A stretch of DNA of 39,549 bases from Paraeggerthella hongkongensis (GTDB taxonomy: Bacteria; Actinomycetota; Coriobacteriia; Coriobacteriales; Eggerthellaceae), in the NCBI RefSeq assembly GCF_003340345.1, contig NZ_PPTQ01000021.1, forward strand, positions 1-39,549, in the 5' to 3' direction. The notes under the pieces were generated by a model. The model saw nothing but the letters and a program-made list of their open reading frames with translations. It searched no databases and was not told the DNA's origin. Shown piece after piece: positions 15,164 through 23,550 of this stretch (position 1 is its first letter; every line of letters starts with the position of its first letter). A program made the position numbers and the translations under genes.

Positions 15164-17171
15164 CATCGAGCGTCCCTCTTGGCCGAAGAGGGCCGTCGTC
15201 ACGGCCGGCATGCCGTACGGCAACAAGCCGCTGCACTTCGGCCACATCGCGGGCGTGTTCGTCCCGGCCGACGCGTTCGCCCGCTTCCTGCGCGATCGCA
15301 TCGGCGCCGCCAACGTCCGCTTCATCAGCGGAACGGACTGCTTCGGCTCTCCCATCAACGAGGGTTACCGCAAGTTGGTGGAAGCCGGGGAGTTCGACGG
15401 CACCATCGAGGAGTACGTTCGCAAGAACCACGAGGCGCAGAAGGCAACGCTCGATTCCTACAACGTCAGCCTTTCCATCTACGAGGGGTCGGGGCTGGGC
15501 TACGCGAAGTGCGTGCATCAGCTGATCAGCGAGAAGTTCATCGAGAAGCTGCATGAGAACGGCCATCTTCGCAAACGCGCCACGCTGCAGTTCTACGATG
15601 CGGAAGCCGGCACGTTTCTGAACGGGCGCCAGGTGGTGGGCCGTTGCCCCGTGCAAGGCTGCAAGTCCGAGCACGGCTACGCCGACGAATGCGACCTGGG
15701 GCACAGCTACGCGCCCGAGGACCTGATCGCGCCGAAATCGTCGTTGACGGGAACCACGCCCGAAATGCGCCCGGTGGAAAACTGGTACTTCGACCTGCCC
15801 GCGTTCGGCGGCTTCCTTCGCGACCACGTGGCTCGCCTCGAGGCCGACCCCGAGGTGCGCGCCATCGTGCCGAAAACCATCAAGGAGTTCCTGGTTCCGC
15901 CCGTGGTCTACATCAAGAACGACGAGCGCGCGGCGTACGAGCAGATCGCGAGCGATCTTCCCGCGCACGAGCTGCGCGAACCCGAAAAGGGAAAGCAGAG
16001 CTTCGAGATCGAGTTCGCCGACATCGAAGCGCGCGATGCGGCGCGCGAAGTCTTGACGCGCGCGGGAATCCGCTTCCGCACGGGCAAGACCTTGGTGCCG
16101 TTCCGCATCACGGGCAATATCGAATGGGGGGTCAAGGCCCCGGTCATCGAAGGTTTGGAAGGCTTGACCGTGTGGTGCTGGCCCGAAAGCCTGTGGGCTC
16201 CCATGTCGTTCACCATGGCCGTGAACGACCAGATGGGCTTGCCCAGGGGCAGCTGGCGCGATTGGTGGTGCTCGGAGGATTCCGAGGTTTACCAGTTCAT
16301 CGGGCAGGACAACCTGTACTTCTACGGCGTTGCCCAGCCGGCGCTCATCGAGGCGCTGCGTCCCGGTGACATCTTGGCGCCGGGCGAGACCGACCATCCC
16401 ATTCGCCAGACGAACCTCGTGGCCAACTACCATATCCTGTTCGGCGACAAGAAGGCATCGTCGTCGGGCGCGGTCAAGCCGCCTACCGCCGATGCGCTGC
16501 TCGAGCACTACACCGTCGAGCAGCTGCGCGCGCATTTCCTGGCGCTCGGCCTTGACCAGAAGTCGGTCGGCTTCAAGCCGAAGCCGTACCTGGCCACGGA
16601 AGAGGAGCTGGCCGATTCGCGCGTGGCGGACCCCGTGCTCAAGGAAGGCGCGCTTCTGACCAACGTGTTCAACCGCCTTGCCCGCAGCTGCTTCTACGAA
16701 GCTCAGAAGAACTTCGAAGGCTATCTGCCGCTCGGCGCCGTGTCGCCGGCCGTGCTGGACAAGGTGAACGAGGTGCTGCGCGTCTACGACGCCACCATGC
16801 ATCGCGTCGAGCTGCATACCATCATGTCGATCATGGACGAGTTCATTCGCTGGGCGAACAAGTACTGGTCCGACGGAATCCGCGCGGTCGAGAAGGGCGG
16901 CGACGACGCGATGCGCCGCCAGGTGCTCGTGGACTCGTTCTTCTTGCTGCGCGTCGCCACGCTGCTCATGCATCCCGTGGTGCCGGCAGGGGCCGAGAAG
17001 ATCTGCGACTACCTGAGCTTCGAGTTCGACGACTTCTTTAGCTGGAACTACGATTTCGAGAGCTTCGACGAGCTGTGCAGCGCTGGCGAGATCACCGAAG
17101 GCCGCCACCGCATCCGCGAGCTGCCTCCGCGCTTCGACTTCTTCGAGAAGCATCCGTCCCAGTACAAGTAG
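15144..17171 (+). CDS. metG: Divergent methionyl-tRNA synthetase (class I tRNA ligase)
   Basis: 675 residues; ATG at 15144, AAGGAG at 15128-15133. Expected to charge tRNA with methionine. Rossmann half: HIGH box as H31-F-G-H34, [12 protein letters not shown], a zinc knuckle with CPVQGC and ECDLGH (last ligand His rather than Cys), [23 protein letters not shown], and [12 protein letters not shown] matching the MetRS core. Differences: the KMSKS loop reads KASSS (437-441), losing its second lysine, and about 80 residues after FLVPPVVY (near 250-330) are not typical of MetRS. The anticodon-binding alpha domain follows, without a C-terminal tRNA-binding domain. If another MetRS exists in the genome, this could be a paralogue with another role. 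Confidence 0.8.
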   Translation: MATSPSNIERPSWPKRAVVTAGMPYGNKPLHFGHIAGVFVPADAFARFLRDRIGAANVRFISGTDCFGSPINEGYRKLVEAGEFDGTIEEYVRKNHEAQKATLDSYNVSLSIYEGSGLGYAKCVHQLISEKFIEKLHENGHLRKRATLQFYDAEAGTFLNGRQVVGRCPVQGCKSEHGYADECDLGHSYAPEDLIAPKSSLTGTTPEMRPVENWYFDLPAFGGFLRDHVARLEADPEVRAIVPKTIKEFLVPPVVYIKNDERAAYEQIASDLPAHELREPEKGKQSFEIEFADIEARDAAREVLTRAGIRFRTGKTLVPFRITGNIEWGVKAPVIEGLEGLTVWCWPESLWAPMSFTMAVNDQMGLPRGSWRDWWCSEDSEVYQFIGQDNLYFYGVAQPALIEALRPGDILAPGETDHPIRQTNLVANYHILFGDKKASSSGAVKPPTADALLEHYTVEQLRAHFLALGLDQKSVGFKPKPYLATEEELADSRVADPVLKEGALLTNVFNRLARSCFYEAQKNFEGYLPLGAVSPAVLDKVNEVLRVYDATMHRVELHTIMSIMDEFIRWANKYWSDGIRAVEKGGDDAMRRQVLVDSFFLLRVATLLMHPVVPAGAEKICDYLSFEFDDFFSWNYDFESFDELCSAGEITEGRHRIRELPPRFDFFEKHPSQYK

Positions 17172-17179
17172 CGCGCCAT

Positions 17180-17212
17180 GTTCCGCCGGTCCTCGAACCG
17201 GCGGAACGTTTC
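17180..17212 (+). terminator. Terminator-like hairpin after metG
   Basis: Perfect 11-bp stem GTTCCGCCGGT/ACCGGCGGAAC (17180-17190, 17197-17207) with a six-base loop, followed by GTTTCTTTG. It separates metG from the RNase H gene. Confidence 0.7.
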
Positions 17213-17245
17213 TTTGCCGAGTCCCTCCGTTTGAAAGGATGTTTC

Positions 17246-17725
17246 TTGTTGAAGGTCGATGCATTTACCGACGGGTCCGCGCGCGGGAATCCGGGGCCGG
17301 GCGGCTACGGCGCCGTGCTGCGGTTCGTGGATCGCAACGGGCGCACGCACGAAAAGGAGCTCTCGCAAGGTTACGAGCGCACCACGAACAACCGCATGGA
17401 GCTTCTGGGCGCTATCGTGGCGCTCGAGACGCTTAAAAGTCCCTGCGAGGTCACGCTCTACACCGATTCGCAGTACGTTGCCAACGCGTTCAACCAGCAC
17501 TGGGTTGACGGCTGGCTCAAGCGCGGTTGGAAGAACGCCAAGAAAGAGCCGGTGAAAAACGTGGACTTGTGGCAGCGCCTGCTGAAGGCGAAGGAGCCGC
17601 ATCGCGTGGAGTTCGTGTGGGTCAAGGGGCATGCGGGGCACGCGGAAAACGAGCGGTGCGACCAGCTTGCCACGGCGGCCGCCGACGGGGCGGGGCGCAT
17701 CGCCGACACGGGTTTCACGGGATAG
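17246..17725 (+). CDS. rnhA: Ribonuclease HI
   Basis: 159 residues. No ATG fits; the start is TTG at 17246 (or the adjacent TTG at 17249), six to nine bases after AAAGGA at 17234-17239, giving [11 protein letters not shown], which aligns with E. coli RNase HI. Degrades the RNA strand of RNA-DNA hybrids. All four catalytic carboxylates are visible: Asp in [11 protein letters not shown], Glu in NNRMELLGA, Asp in YTDSQYV, and Asp in ERCDQLA after the conserved VKGHAGH loop. Normal length, cytosolic, apparently monocistronic. Confidence 0.95.
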   Translation: MLKVDAFTDGSARGNPGPGGYGAVLRFVDRNGRTHEKELSQGYERTTNNRMELLGAIVALETLKSPCEVTLYTDSQYVANAFNQHWVDGWLKRGWKNAKKEPVKNVDLWQRLLKAKEPHRVEFVWVKGHAGHAENERCDQLATAAADGAGRIADTGFTG

Positions 17726-17813
17726 GCCGGGATTGACGGGCGGCCGCAGCATGGTGCGTGCTGTGGCCTTTCTGTAACGATCGATCGAACGCCCGGCCGT
17801 CATGCGCTCGATT

Positions 17814-17822
17814 TGCTACACT
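17814..17822 (+). promoter_or_regulatory. Candidate extended -10 for the NlpC/P60 gene
   Basis: TG-C-TACACT with the -10 hexamer at 17817-17822, 47 bases before the ATG. No clear -35. The rest of 17726-17869 shows no gene. Confidence 0.35.
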
Positions 17823-17869
17823 GGTTCGCATTGCATGCACGTTTTCGGATGGCAGGTGGAGGTACCCAC

Positions 17870-18994
17870 ATGCAGCAGAAAGCACGGGGCGGTCGCGCGA
17901 GGGGCGCGCTCGTCGGATTCATGGCAACGGTGCTTGCCGTATCCCTTATGGTTCCGGGCATCGCCCTGGCAGATCCTTCCGCAGCCGAGAAGCAGGCGGA
18001 GGCTCAGGCGGCTTTGGCTTCGCTCAATTCCATGCAGGAAAAGCTCAGCAAGGCGGCGGACGCGTACGACGACGCGCTGGCCGCTCAAAAGGACGCCGAG
18101 GCGAAGCGCGATGACGCGCAGGCTCGCATCGACGAGGCTTCGGCTCAGATCGCCGATTTGCAGGATCGCTTGGGATCGCGCGCTCGCAGCATGTATCGTT
18201 CGGGCGGCAGCTCGGCGCTCGACCTGCTTTTGGGGGCCACGTCGTTCAGGTCCTTCGCGACCAACTGGGACCTGCTCAATTCCATCAACGAAAGCGATGC
18301 CGAGCTGGTGCAGCAGACGAAGGATCTGCGTGCCGAGGTTCAGGAGCAGGAAGCCGTGCTTGCCGAGCAGGAGCGCATAGCTGCGCAGAAGGCGAGCGAG
18401 GCTCTGCGCACGAAAGACGAAACCGCTTCCACCATGGCGGCCATGCAGTCGACCTACGATAACTTGAGCGCCGAAGCTGCGGCGCTCGTCGAGCAGGAGC
18501 GCGCGGCGCAGTTGGCGGCCTACGAGGCGCAGGCCCAGGCCACGGTAGACGCGTCCGCCGATCAGGCGCAGCAGGGCTCCAATAACGGCAACGGCGGCAA
18601 CAACGGCGGCGAATCCTCTGGCGGAGGCAGCGTCAACCCGCCTGCTCCCGACTACGACGAGCCTATCGCGGGCTCGGTGGTGGGCCGCGCGTACAGCCAG
18701 CTTGGCAAGCCGTACGGCTACACCGATCCCAGTTACGGCGCAGGTCCGTCGTCGTACGACTGCTCGGGCTTCGTGTCGTTTTGCCTGAGCGGCAGCTACA
18801 GCCGCATGGGAAGCACGCTCACGTTCATGAACTGGCCCCAGGTAAGCGATCCTCAGCCGGGCGACGTGGCCGTGAACGCCGGGCATTGCGGCATCTACAT
18901 CGGCGGCGGCCAGATGATCCACGCGGCCACGTACGGCGTGGGCGTGGTGCAGGGTCCCGTGCAGCCCGGCATGATCATCGTGCGACCCTGGTAA
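17870..18994 (+). CDS. Secreted coiled-coil NlpC/P60 peptidoglycan hydrolase
   Basis: 374 residues; ATG at 17870, GGTGGAGGT at 17855-17863. A signal peptide spans residues 1-37 (core LVGFMATVLAVSLMVPGIALA). Residues about 38-235 are a long Ala/Glu/Gln/Lys coiled coil, as in RipA- and PcsB-type cell-separation hydrolases. A flexible Asn/Gly linker (NGNGGNNGG) follows. The C-terminal NlpC/P60 domain (about 280-374) has catalytic C298 in SYDCSGFVS and H339 in GHCGIYIGG. It likely cleaves the D-Glu-diamino-acid bond of peptide stems during daughter-cell separation, with the coiled coil controlling activity. Convergent with engB. Confidence 0.93.
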   Translation: MQQKARGGRARGALVGFMATVLAVSLMVPGIALADPSAAEKQAEAQAALASLNSMQEKLSKAADAYDDALAAQKDAEAKRDDAQARIDEASAQIADLQDRLGSRARSMYRSGGSSALDLLLGATSFRSFATNWDLLNSINESDAELVQQTKDLRAEVQEQEAVLAEQERIAAQKASEALRTKDETASTMAAMQSTYDNLSAEAAALVEQERAAQLAAYEAQAQATVDASADQAQQGSNNGNGGNNGGESSGGGSVNPPAPDYDEPIAGSVVGRAYSQLGKPYGYTDPSYGAGPSSYDCSGFVSFCLSGSYSRMGSTLTFMNWPQVSDPQPGDVAVNAGHCGIYIGGGQMIHAATYGVGVVQGPVQPGMIIVRPW

Positions 18995-19012
18995 ACGATC
19001 GTTCATTGTCGA

Positions 19013-19063
19013 CGAGGCGGGGAACCCGGAGGCGCTGACGCGCCCTTCGGTCTCCCCGCCTCG
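19013..19063. terminator. Bidirectional terminator between NlpC/P60 gene and engB
   Basis: Long hairpin with outer 11-bp stem CGAGGCGGGGA/TCCCCGCCTCG (19013-19023, 19053-19063); inner ACCCGGAGGCGC and GCGCCCTTCGGT also pair, leaving a short loop. It lies between convergent genes. Confidence 0.7.
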
Positions 19064-19083
19064 CGGTTTATCCGGAGAAGAGC

Positions 19084-19665
19084 CTAGCGAGCGGCGTTCT
19101 TGATGACGGTGCGCAGCTCGTCGATGCCCGTTCCCTTTTCGGAAGAGCACACCACCAAAGGCACGTCGGCATGCAGCTTCAGCTGCTTTTTCAGGGCTGC
19201 CTTCTGCTTCATTTGCTGCTGTCGGGATAGCTTGTCGGCTTTCGTCAGCACCACGGCGAAGGGAAGTTCCGCCTCCTGCAAGAACTCGATCATGTTTTCA
19301 TCCAGGCTTGAAGCGGGGTGGCGGATGTCCACCAGCGACACCACGAGCGCCAGGTTGCGATCTTGGTTGAAGTACCCTTCGATCAGCTCCGACCAGCGTC
19401 CCTTCTCGGATTTCGCCACCTTGGCGTAGCCGTAGCCCGGCAGGTCCACGAACCGTACGCCGTCACACGAGAAGAAGTTGATGGTGGCCGTCTTGCCCGG
19501 CGTTTGCGACACTTTCGCCAGGCTTTTGCGATTGAACAGCTTGTTCAGCAAAGACGACTTGCCCACGTTGGACCGGCCGGCGAATGCGATTTCGGGCAAC
19601 GTGGACGCCGGCAGCTGCAGCGAGGTGCCGAACGATTTCTCGAACGCGACGTTGTTGATGTTCAT
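19084..19665 (-). CDS. engB: Ribosome-biogenesis GTPase EngB (YsxC/YihA)
   Basis: 193 residues; ATG at 19665 (minus) with AAGGAG upstream, chosen over an in-frame start 14 codons earlier because it gives the usual MNINNVAFEKSFGTS. TRAFAC-class GTPase required for 50S subunit assembly. G1 is GRSNVGKSSLLN, switch I has SQTPGKTATINFF, G3 is DLPGYGYAKV, G4 is TKADK and G5 is CSSEKGTG. Length is normal. Monocistronic, running toward the NlpC/P60 gene. Confidence 0.97.
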   Translation of the reverse strand: MNINNVAFEKSFGTSLQLPASTLPEIAFAGRSNVGKSSLLNKLFNRKSLAKVSQTPGKTATINFFSCDGVRFVDLPGYGYAKVAKSEKGRWSELIEGYFNQDRNLALVVSLVDIRHPASSLDENMIEFLQEAELPFAVVLTKADKLSRQQQMKQKAALKKQLKLHADVPLVVCSSEKGTGIDELRTVIKNAAR

Positions 19666-19796
19666 GCTGGGCTCCTTGCGGTTCCGTCCCTCGCGTTGCC
19701 TGCGCAAGGGGAGGGTGCGGATGTTGTTGCGTTCATGGTAGCGGAACTGCGCCCATCGCGCGCGGAAAACCCCAAGCTCTCCTTGACGTCGCTTCG

Positions 19797-19877
19797 CTAG
19801 GAGCGCTTCCTGCCCGTGTACATGGCCATGGCCATGCAGGCTATGGCGGCCCAGGCCCAGAACGTATGCTTTTTCAT
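19797..19877 (-). CDS. 26-residue single-pass membrane micropeptide
   Basis: ATG at 19877 to TAG at 19797 (minus), with GAAAGGAACCTC upstream, a strong ribosome site. The peptide has a basic start (MKKH), a compact hydrophobic core (FWAWAAIACMAMAMY) and a basic end (TGRKRS), so it should insert as one short helix. It is divergent from the PacL-like/P-type ATPase operon and shares its control region. Similar KKH-WAW-CM-TG-K micropeptides occur, as far as I recall, near metal ATPases in gut anaerobes; I cannot verify this. A role as regulator or subunit of the ATPase is inferred from position and size. Confidence 0.7.
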   Translation of the reverse strand: MKKHTFWAWAAIACMAMAMYTGRKRS

Positions 19878-19907
19878 GAGGTTCCTTTCAACGATCGATT
19901 CATATTA

Positions 19908-19970
19908 GTTAGCTTTAATTGACTTTTACCGGAGCTCTCATTATGCTAGAAAAGTTAACTTTAAGCAACT
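19908..19970. promoter_or_regulatory. Overlapping divergent promoters with duplicated 18-bp operator
   Basis: Plus promoter: TTGACT (19919-19924), 17-base spacer, TATGCT (19942-19947). Minus promoter: TTGCTT (complement of 19963-19968), 17-base spacer, CATAAT (complement of 19940-19945). Two direct repeats, AGTTAGCTTTAATTGACT (19908-19925) and AGTTAACTTTAAGCAACT (19953-19970), match at 14 of 18 bases and each covers one -35 box. Both have AGTT/ACT-type ends forming weak dyads. AAAGTTAACTTT (19951-19962) is a perfect palindrome. The layout suggests a metal-responsive repressor controlling both directions; the regulator gene is not in the window. Confidence 0.65.
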
Positions 19971-20018
19971 GTAAAGGATGTTGCGAACGATGCGCGCGAG
20001 CGCAAGAAAGGGGCATGC

Positions 20019-20333
20019 ATGGACTTCCCGAAGAAGAGCGGCTGGCTGATCGGGGCGGGCGTGTTGCTGGGGGCGGTGGGGGCGAAGGCCCTGACGGGTC
20101 CAACGGCTAAGAAGTGCTACGTGCAGGGCGTTGCGAAGGGGCTGCAAGCGAAGGCCGCCTACGAGGGCATCGTCGAGCAGGCCAAGGCCGAAGTCGACGA
20201 CATCGTGGCCCGGGCTTCCTACATCAACGTGCAGGCATCGCTCGCTGACGAGCCGTCCGCTGCCGCCGACGAGCCGTCTGCGGTCGAACCGGCGAAGTCC
20301 AAGGCGGATTCGGCTCAGGCATCAAAGAAGTAG
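20019..20333 (+). CDS. PacL-like small membrane protein paired with the P-type ATPase
   Basis: 104 residues; ATG at 20019 after AAAGGGG (an ATG at 20015 is out of frame). One N-terminal transmembrane helix (about 8-26, GWLIGAGVLLGAVGAKAL), then a helical Ala/Lys/Glu region and an acidic C-terminus with a doubled ADEPSA motif. It ends five bases before the ATPase gene. The architecture and position match DUF1490/DUF6110-type proteins beside P1B ATPases; mycobacterial PacL proteins of this kind stabilise their ATPase in membrane microdomains. Unlike PacL1 there is no His-rich metal motif at the C-terminus, only one cysteine (C33). Family assignment is by context and shape. Confidence 0.65.
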   Translation: MDFPKKSGWLIGAGVLLGAVGAKALTGPTAKKCYVQGVAKGLQAKAAYEGIVEQAKAEVDDIVARASYINVQASLADEPSAAADEPSAVEPAKSKADSAQASKK

Positions 20334-20338
20334 CCGCG

Positions 20339-22420
20339 ATGCAGTACGCCATTGCGAACGAACTCCCGGGCCGCGTGCGCGTCAAGCTTGCCGGCCCGGT
20401 TCCCTCCGCCGACCTCGACGCACTGTATCGGGTGCTTGCGGCTATCCCAACGGTGGAGAAGGCGTCGGTCTATCCGCGCATCGGCAGCATTGCTTTGACG
20501 TACCGCCCGCTCGAGGGAGCGCGGGACCTGGTTTTGGAGCGCCTGTCCGCCATCGATGCGAAATGCATCGACGAGGCTCGATCCGGTTTCGGCCTTGACC
20601 TTGCCCCGCGCTCCCAGTCGCTTCTCATGGACCTGGCGCGCCTTGCGGGCTTGTACGTTTTGCGGCGCTGGTTCGTGCCCCGGCCACTTGCCGCCGTTGC
20701 GGCGGCGTGGCGTTACCGGCGCTTCCTGGGGGCGGGTCTGCGCTCGCTCGGGCGCTCGCGCCTTGACGTTGCGGTGCTGGACGCCGCTGCTATCGGGACG
20801 TCGTTTCTCAAGCGCGATCCTCGGACGGCCGGGCAGACCATGTTCTTGCTCGATGTGGGCGAAACGCTGGAGGAGTACACGCGCTCGCGCTCGGAAGGGG
20901 CCCTTGTCAGCGCGTTGCTCGATCTGCCCGAGACTGCCCAGCTGCTTCGCGACGACCAAGAGGTGCAGGTGCGCGCGTCCGATCTCGAGCCGGGGGATTT
21001 GGTTGTCGTGCGCACGGGCATGCCCGTATGCGTCGATGGACGCGTGGTGCGCGGCGTTGCGATGGTGAACCAGGCCTCGCTTACCGGAGAGCCCCTTGCT
21101 GTCGAGCGCGCCGAGGGCGACGACGTGTTCGCCGGCACCGCCGTGGAGGACGGCCAGATCGTCGTGCAGGTTCGCGCGAAGGCTGCCGAAACGAAGCTGC
21201 GCTCCATCGTGTCGCTGGTCGAGCAGTCCGAGGCGAACAAGGCGCAGGCCCAGTCTCGGATGGAGCGTCTCGCCGACGGCATCGTTGTGTGGAACTTCCT
21301 GCTGGCGGCGGGGGTTGCCCTGGTCACGGGCAGTTTGACGAAGGCGTCGGCTGCGCTCATGGTGGACTACTCGTGCGCACTTAAGCTGACCAGCTCGATC
21401 GCCGTGCTTTCGGCCATGAGCCAGAGCGCGAAAGCGGGTTTCGCCGTCAAGGGCGCGAAGCACTTCGAGGCCATGGCCGCTGCCGATGTGATCGTGTTCG
21501 ACAAAACCGGAACCTTGACCGAGGCTACGCCGGAGGTGGCGTGCGTTTTGGCTCTTGACGGCTGGAACCGGCGCGAGGTGCTGCGGTTGTCGGCATGCCT
21601 GGAGGAGCACTTTCCGCATCCCGTGGCGCGCGCCGTGGTGCGCGCGGCGGCGCAGAAGAACCTCAAGCACCGCGAGCGCCATGCCGAGGTGGAGTACATC
21701 GTGGCGCACGGAATAGCCTCGTCGTTGGGCGGCAAGCGCGTGGTCATCGGGTCGGAGCATTTCGTGATGGGCGACGAAGGCGTTGCCGTGTCGGAGGACC
21801 AGCGCGCGAGGATCGCTTCCGAAACCGAAGGGCTCACGCCGCTGTACCTGGCGGTCGACGGCGAGCTGGTGGGCGTCATCGGCGTCTACGATCCGCTCAA
21901 GGAAGGCGTGGCGCAGGCGGTGGCCAATCTGAAGGCGCTGGGATTTCGCCGCGTGGTGATGCTGACGGGCGACGGGGACCGCACGGCGGCGCGCATCGCG
22001 CGGGAAGCGGGCGTGACCGAGTACCGGGCCAACCTGCTGCCCGAGGACAAGCATGCGTTCGTCGAACGGCTCAAGGCCGAGGGACGACGCGTGGTCATGG
22101 TGGGCGACGGCGTGAACGACGCGCCCGCGCTTTCCGCAGCCGATGTGGGGATCGCCATGGGGCAGGGGACCGCCGTGGCCAAAGAGGTCGCCGACATCAC
22201 GCTTGCGGGAGGAGATTTGGGGGCTATCGTGGAGCTGAGTCGCTTGAGCAAGGGTCTGACGCAGCGTCTGGATGCATCCTTCAGAGAGGTCATGCTGGTC
22301 AACTCGGCCTTGCTCGCGGCGGGCATCGGCGGGGTTCTGACCCCGCAGGCGTCGTCGCTTCTGCACAACGCGTCCACGGTGGCGCTCAGCTTGCGCAGCG
22401 CAGGCGCGTACCGCTCGTGA
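20339..22420 (+). CDS. P1B-type heavy-metal translocating ATPase
   Basis: 693 residues; ATG at 20339. ATP-driven export of a transition metal across the membrane. The N-terminus is HMA-like in fold (QYAIANELPGRVRVKL) but lacks the CxxC metal motif. The actuator loop reads LTGEP, the phosphorylated Asp is D388 in DKTGTLTEA, the P1B His-Pro pair is in HFPHPVAR, and the hinge is MVGDGVNDAPALSAADVGIAMG. The membrane metal site is DYSCALKL (S345-C346-A347), not CPC or SPC, a subclass seen in CtpC-like pumps and anaerobe homologues. Metal specificity (Mn, Zn, Fe or other) cannot be read from the sequence. Co-transcribed with the PacL-like gene. Confidence 0.92.
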   Translation: MQYAIANELPGRVRVKLAGPVPSADLDALYRVLAAIPTVEKASVYPRIGSIALTYRPLEGARDLVLERLSAIDAKCIDEARSGFGLDLAPRSQSLLMDLARLAGLYVLRRWFVPRPLAAVAAAWRYRRFLGAGLRSLGRSRLDVAVLDAAAIGTSFLKRDPRTAGQTMFLLDVGETLEEYTRSRSEGALVSALLDLPETAQLLRDDQEVQVRASDLEPGDLVVVRTGMPVCVDGRVVRGVAMVNQASLTGEPLAVERAEGDDVFAGTAVEDGQIVVQVRAKAAETKLRSIVSLVEQSEANKAQAQSRMERLADGIVVWNFLLAAGVALVTGSLTKASAALMVDYSCALKLTSSIAVLSAMSQSAKAGFAVKGAKHFEAMAAADVIVFDKTGTLTEATPEVACVLALDGWNRREVLRLSACLEEHFPHPVARAVVRAAAQKNLKHRERHAEVEYIVAHGIASSLGGKRVVIGSEHFVMGDEGVAVSEDQRARIASETEGLTPLYLAVDGELVGVIGVYDPLKEGVAQAVANLKALGFRRVVMLTGDGDRTAARIAREAGVTEYRANLLPEDKHAFVERLKAEGRRVVMVGDGVNDAPALSAADVGIAMGQGTAVAKEVADITLAGGDLGAIVELSRLSKGLTQRLDASFREVMLVNSALLAAGIGGVLTPQASSLLHNASTVALSLRSAGAYRS

Positions 22421-22430
22421 CCGCATGCGT

Positions 22431-22473
22431 GCGGCTGTCGAGCCGGCGTCCGACCGGCCGGCTCGACAGCCGC
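22431..22473 (+). terminator. Strong hairpin after the ATPase gene
   Basis: Perfect 17-bp stem GCGGCTGTCGAGCCGGC with its complement (22431-22447, 22457-22473) and a nine-base loop. No T-run follows, so termination may need Rho, or the stem may protect the mRNA end. Confidence 0.55.
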
Positions 22474-22529
22474 GAGCGTCAACCGCTTCTCGCGAAAGGA
22501 CGTGCATGTATGCGGTCTTCGAGAAGTGC

Positions 22530-22557
22530 TTGCATTTCATTTTCTCTGTGGTAAGAT
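22530..22557 (+). promoter_or_regulatory. Promoter of rpsB-tsf
   Basis: TTGCAT (22530-22535), 16-base spacer, TAAGAT (22552-22557). The -10 context CTCTGTGGTAAGAT resembles CTCTGTGGTAGAAT upstream of the NifU-type gene. It leaves a leader of about 100 bases before rpsB, possibly an autoregulatory S2 leader, though I recognise no specific fold. Confidence 0.6.
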
Positions 22558-22670
22558 TCAACGGTTTCTAATTACACATGCTTGCGCGACCTGATCCGCC
22601 AGTGGCCAACCGAAAAAGGCTGCGGATTCGGGGATGACCGCAGGCAGAGGACTAACGAATGGAGAAAGTC

Positions 22671-23450
22671 ATGACGAAAGTCGGCATTAAGTCGCTGCTC
22701 GACGCAGGCGCACACTTCGGGCATCAGACCCGTCGCTGGAACCCCAAGATGAAGCCGTACATCTTCGGCAGCCGTGGGGACATCTACATCCTCGACCTCA
22801 AGCAGACGCTCGTGGGCCTGGACCAGGCGTACACCTTCGTGTCCGAGATCGCTCGCAAGGGCGGCACCGTGCTGTTCGTCGGCACGAAGAAGCAGGCTCA
22901 GGAAGCCGTCGCTGATGCTGCCAACAAGTGCGGCATGCCCTACGTGAACGCTCGCTGGCTCGGCGGCATGCTGACCAACTTCGTCACCATCCGCTCCCGC
23001 GTGACCCGCATGGAGGAGCTGGAGGCCATGGAGGCCGACGGCCGCATGGCGATGCTGCCCAAGAAGGAGCAGATCCTGCTGCGCAAGGAGCTGTCCAAGC
23101 TGCAGACCAACCTCAACGGTATCCGCAACATGAAGCGCGTGCCCGACGCCGTGTTCGTGATCGACACGAACCGCGAGGCCATTGCCATCCATGAGTCTCG
23201 TCGTCTCGACATCCCCGTGGTGGGCACGCTCGACACGAACTGCGATCCGGACGACGTCGATTTCGGCATTCCCGCCAACGACGACGCCATCCGCTCGGTT
23301 CGTCTGCTGGCCGACTTCATCGCCGATGCCGTTATCGCCGGCGTGGGCGCGCCTGTGACGGTTGCCGAGATGGCCGCTCCGGCTGAGGCCGAGGCTGCTC
23401 CGGCAGAGGTTGAGGCTCCGGCCGAGGCCGCTGCTCCCGCTGCCGAATAA
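22671..23450 (+). CDS. rpsB: 30S ribosomal protein S2
   Basis: 259 residues. ATG at 22671 (GGAG at 22661-22664) is preferred to ATG at 22659 because the protein then begins [18 protein letters not shown], matching the E. coli N-terminus; the longer start, with AGAGGA upstream, adds four residues and cannot be excluded. Hallmarks: [50 protein letters not shown] and [13 protein letters not shown]. The last 30 residues form an Ala/Glu/Pro tail ([22 protein letters not shown]) absent from E. coli S2. Followed by tsf, the classic S2-EF-Ts pair. Confidence 0.96.
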   Translation: MTKVGIKSLLDAGAHFGHQTRRWNPKMKPYIFGSRGDIYILDLKQTLVGLDQAYTFVSEIARKGGTVLFVGTKKQAQEAVADAANKCGMPYVNARWLGGMLTNFVTIRSRVTRMEELEAMEADGRMAMLPKKEQILLRKELSKLQTNLNGIRNMKRVPDAVFVIDTNREAIAIHESRRLDIPVVGTLDTNCDPDDVDFGIPANDDAIRSVRLLADFIADAVIAGVGAPVTVAEMAAPAEAEAAPAEVEAPAEAAAPAAE

Positions 23451-23473
23451 CCTGCTTTTCAGATGAACGAATG

Positions 23474-23504
23474 CGCCGCCGGTTTCGAAACCGGCGGCGT
23501 TTGA
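23474..23504 (+). terminator. Palindromic hairpin between rpsB and tsf
   Basis: A perfect 26-bp palindrome at 23474-23499 (12-bp arms CGCCGCCGGTTT and complement), followed by TTTG. Probably a partial terminator or attenuator that sets the ratio of S2 to EF-Ts. Confidence 0.55.
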
Positions 23505-23550
23505 CAGACCAGGGCCGCGCTTGCGCGCGGCGCATAGAGAAAGGAACAAC

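Noticed and set aside
15078-17264. A 728-codon minus-strand open frame over metG
   Set aside because: Antisense shadow caused by high GC at third positions; the plus strand has the HFGH box, zinc knuckle and MetRS core.
19801-19877. The short hydrophobic minus ORF as a chance ORF
   Set aside because: Considered and not adopted: it has a strong ribosome site, a sensible membrane-helix layout and a promoter at proper spacing, so it is kept as a gene at moderate confidence.
20315-22561. A 748-codon minus-strand open frame over the ATPase gene
   Set aside because: Antisense to a P-type ATPase with all key motifs; no domain on the minus strand.
23501-23506. TTGACA between rpsB and tsf as a -35 box
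   Set aside because: No -10 at an acceptable distance; the region is better explained by the 26-bp palindrome and the tsf ribosome site.
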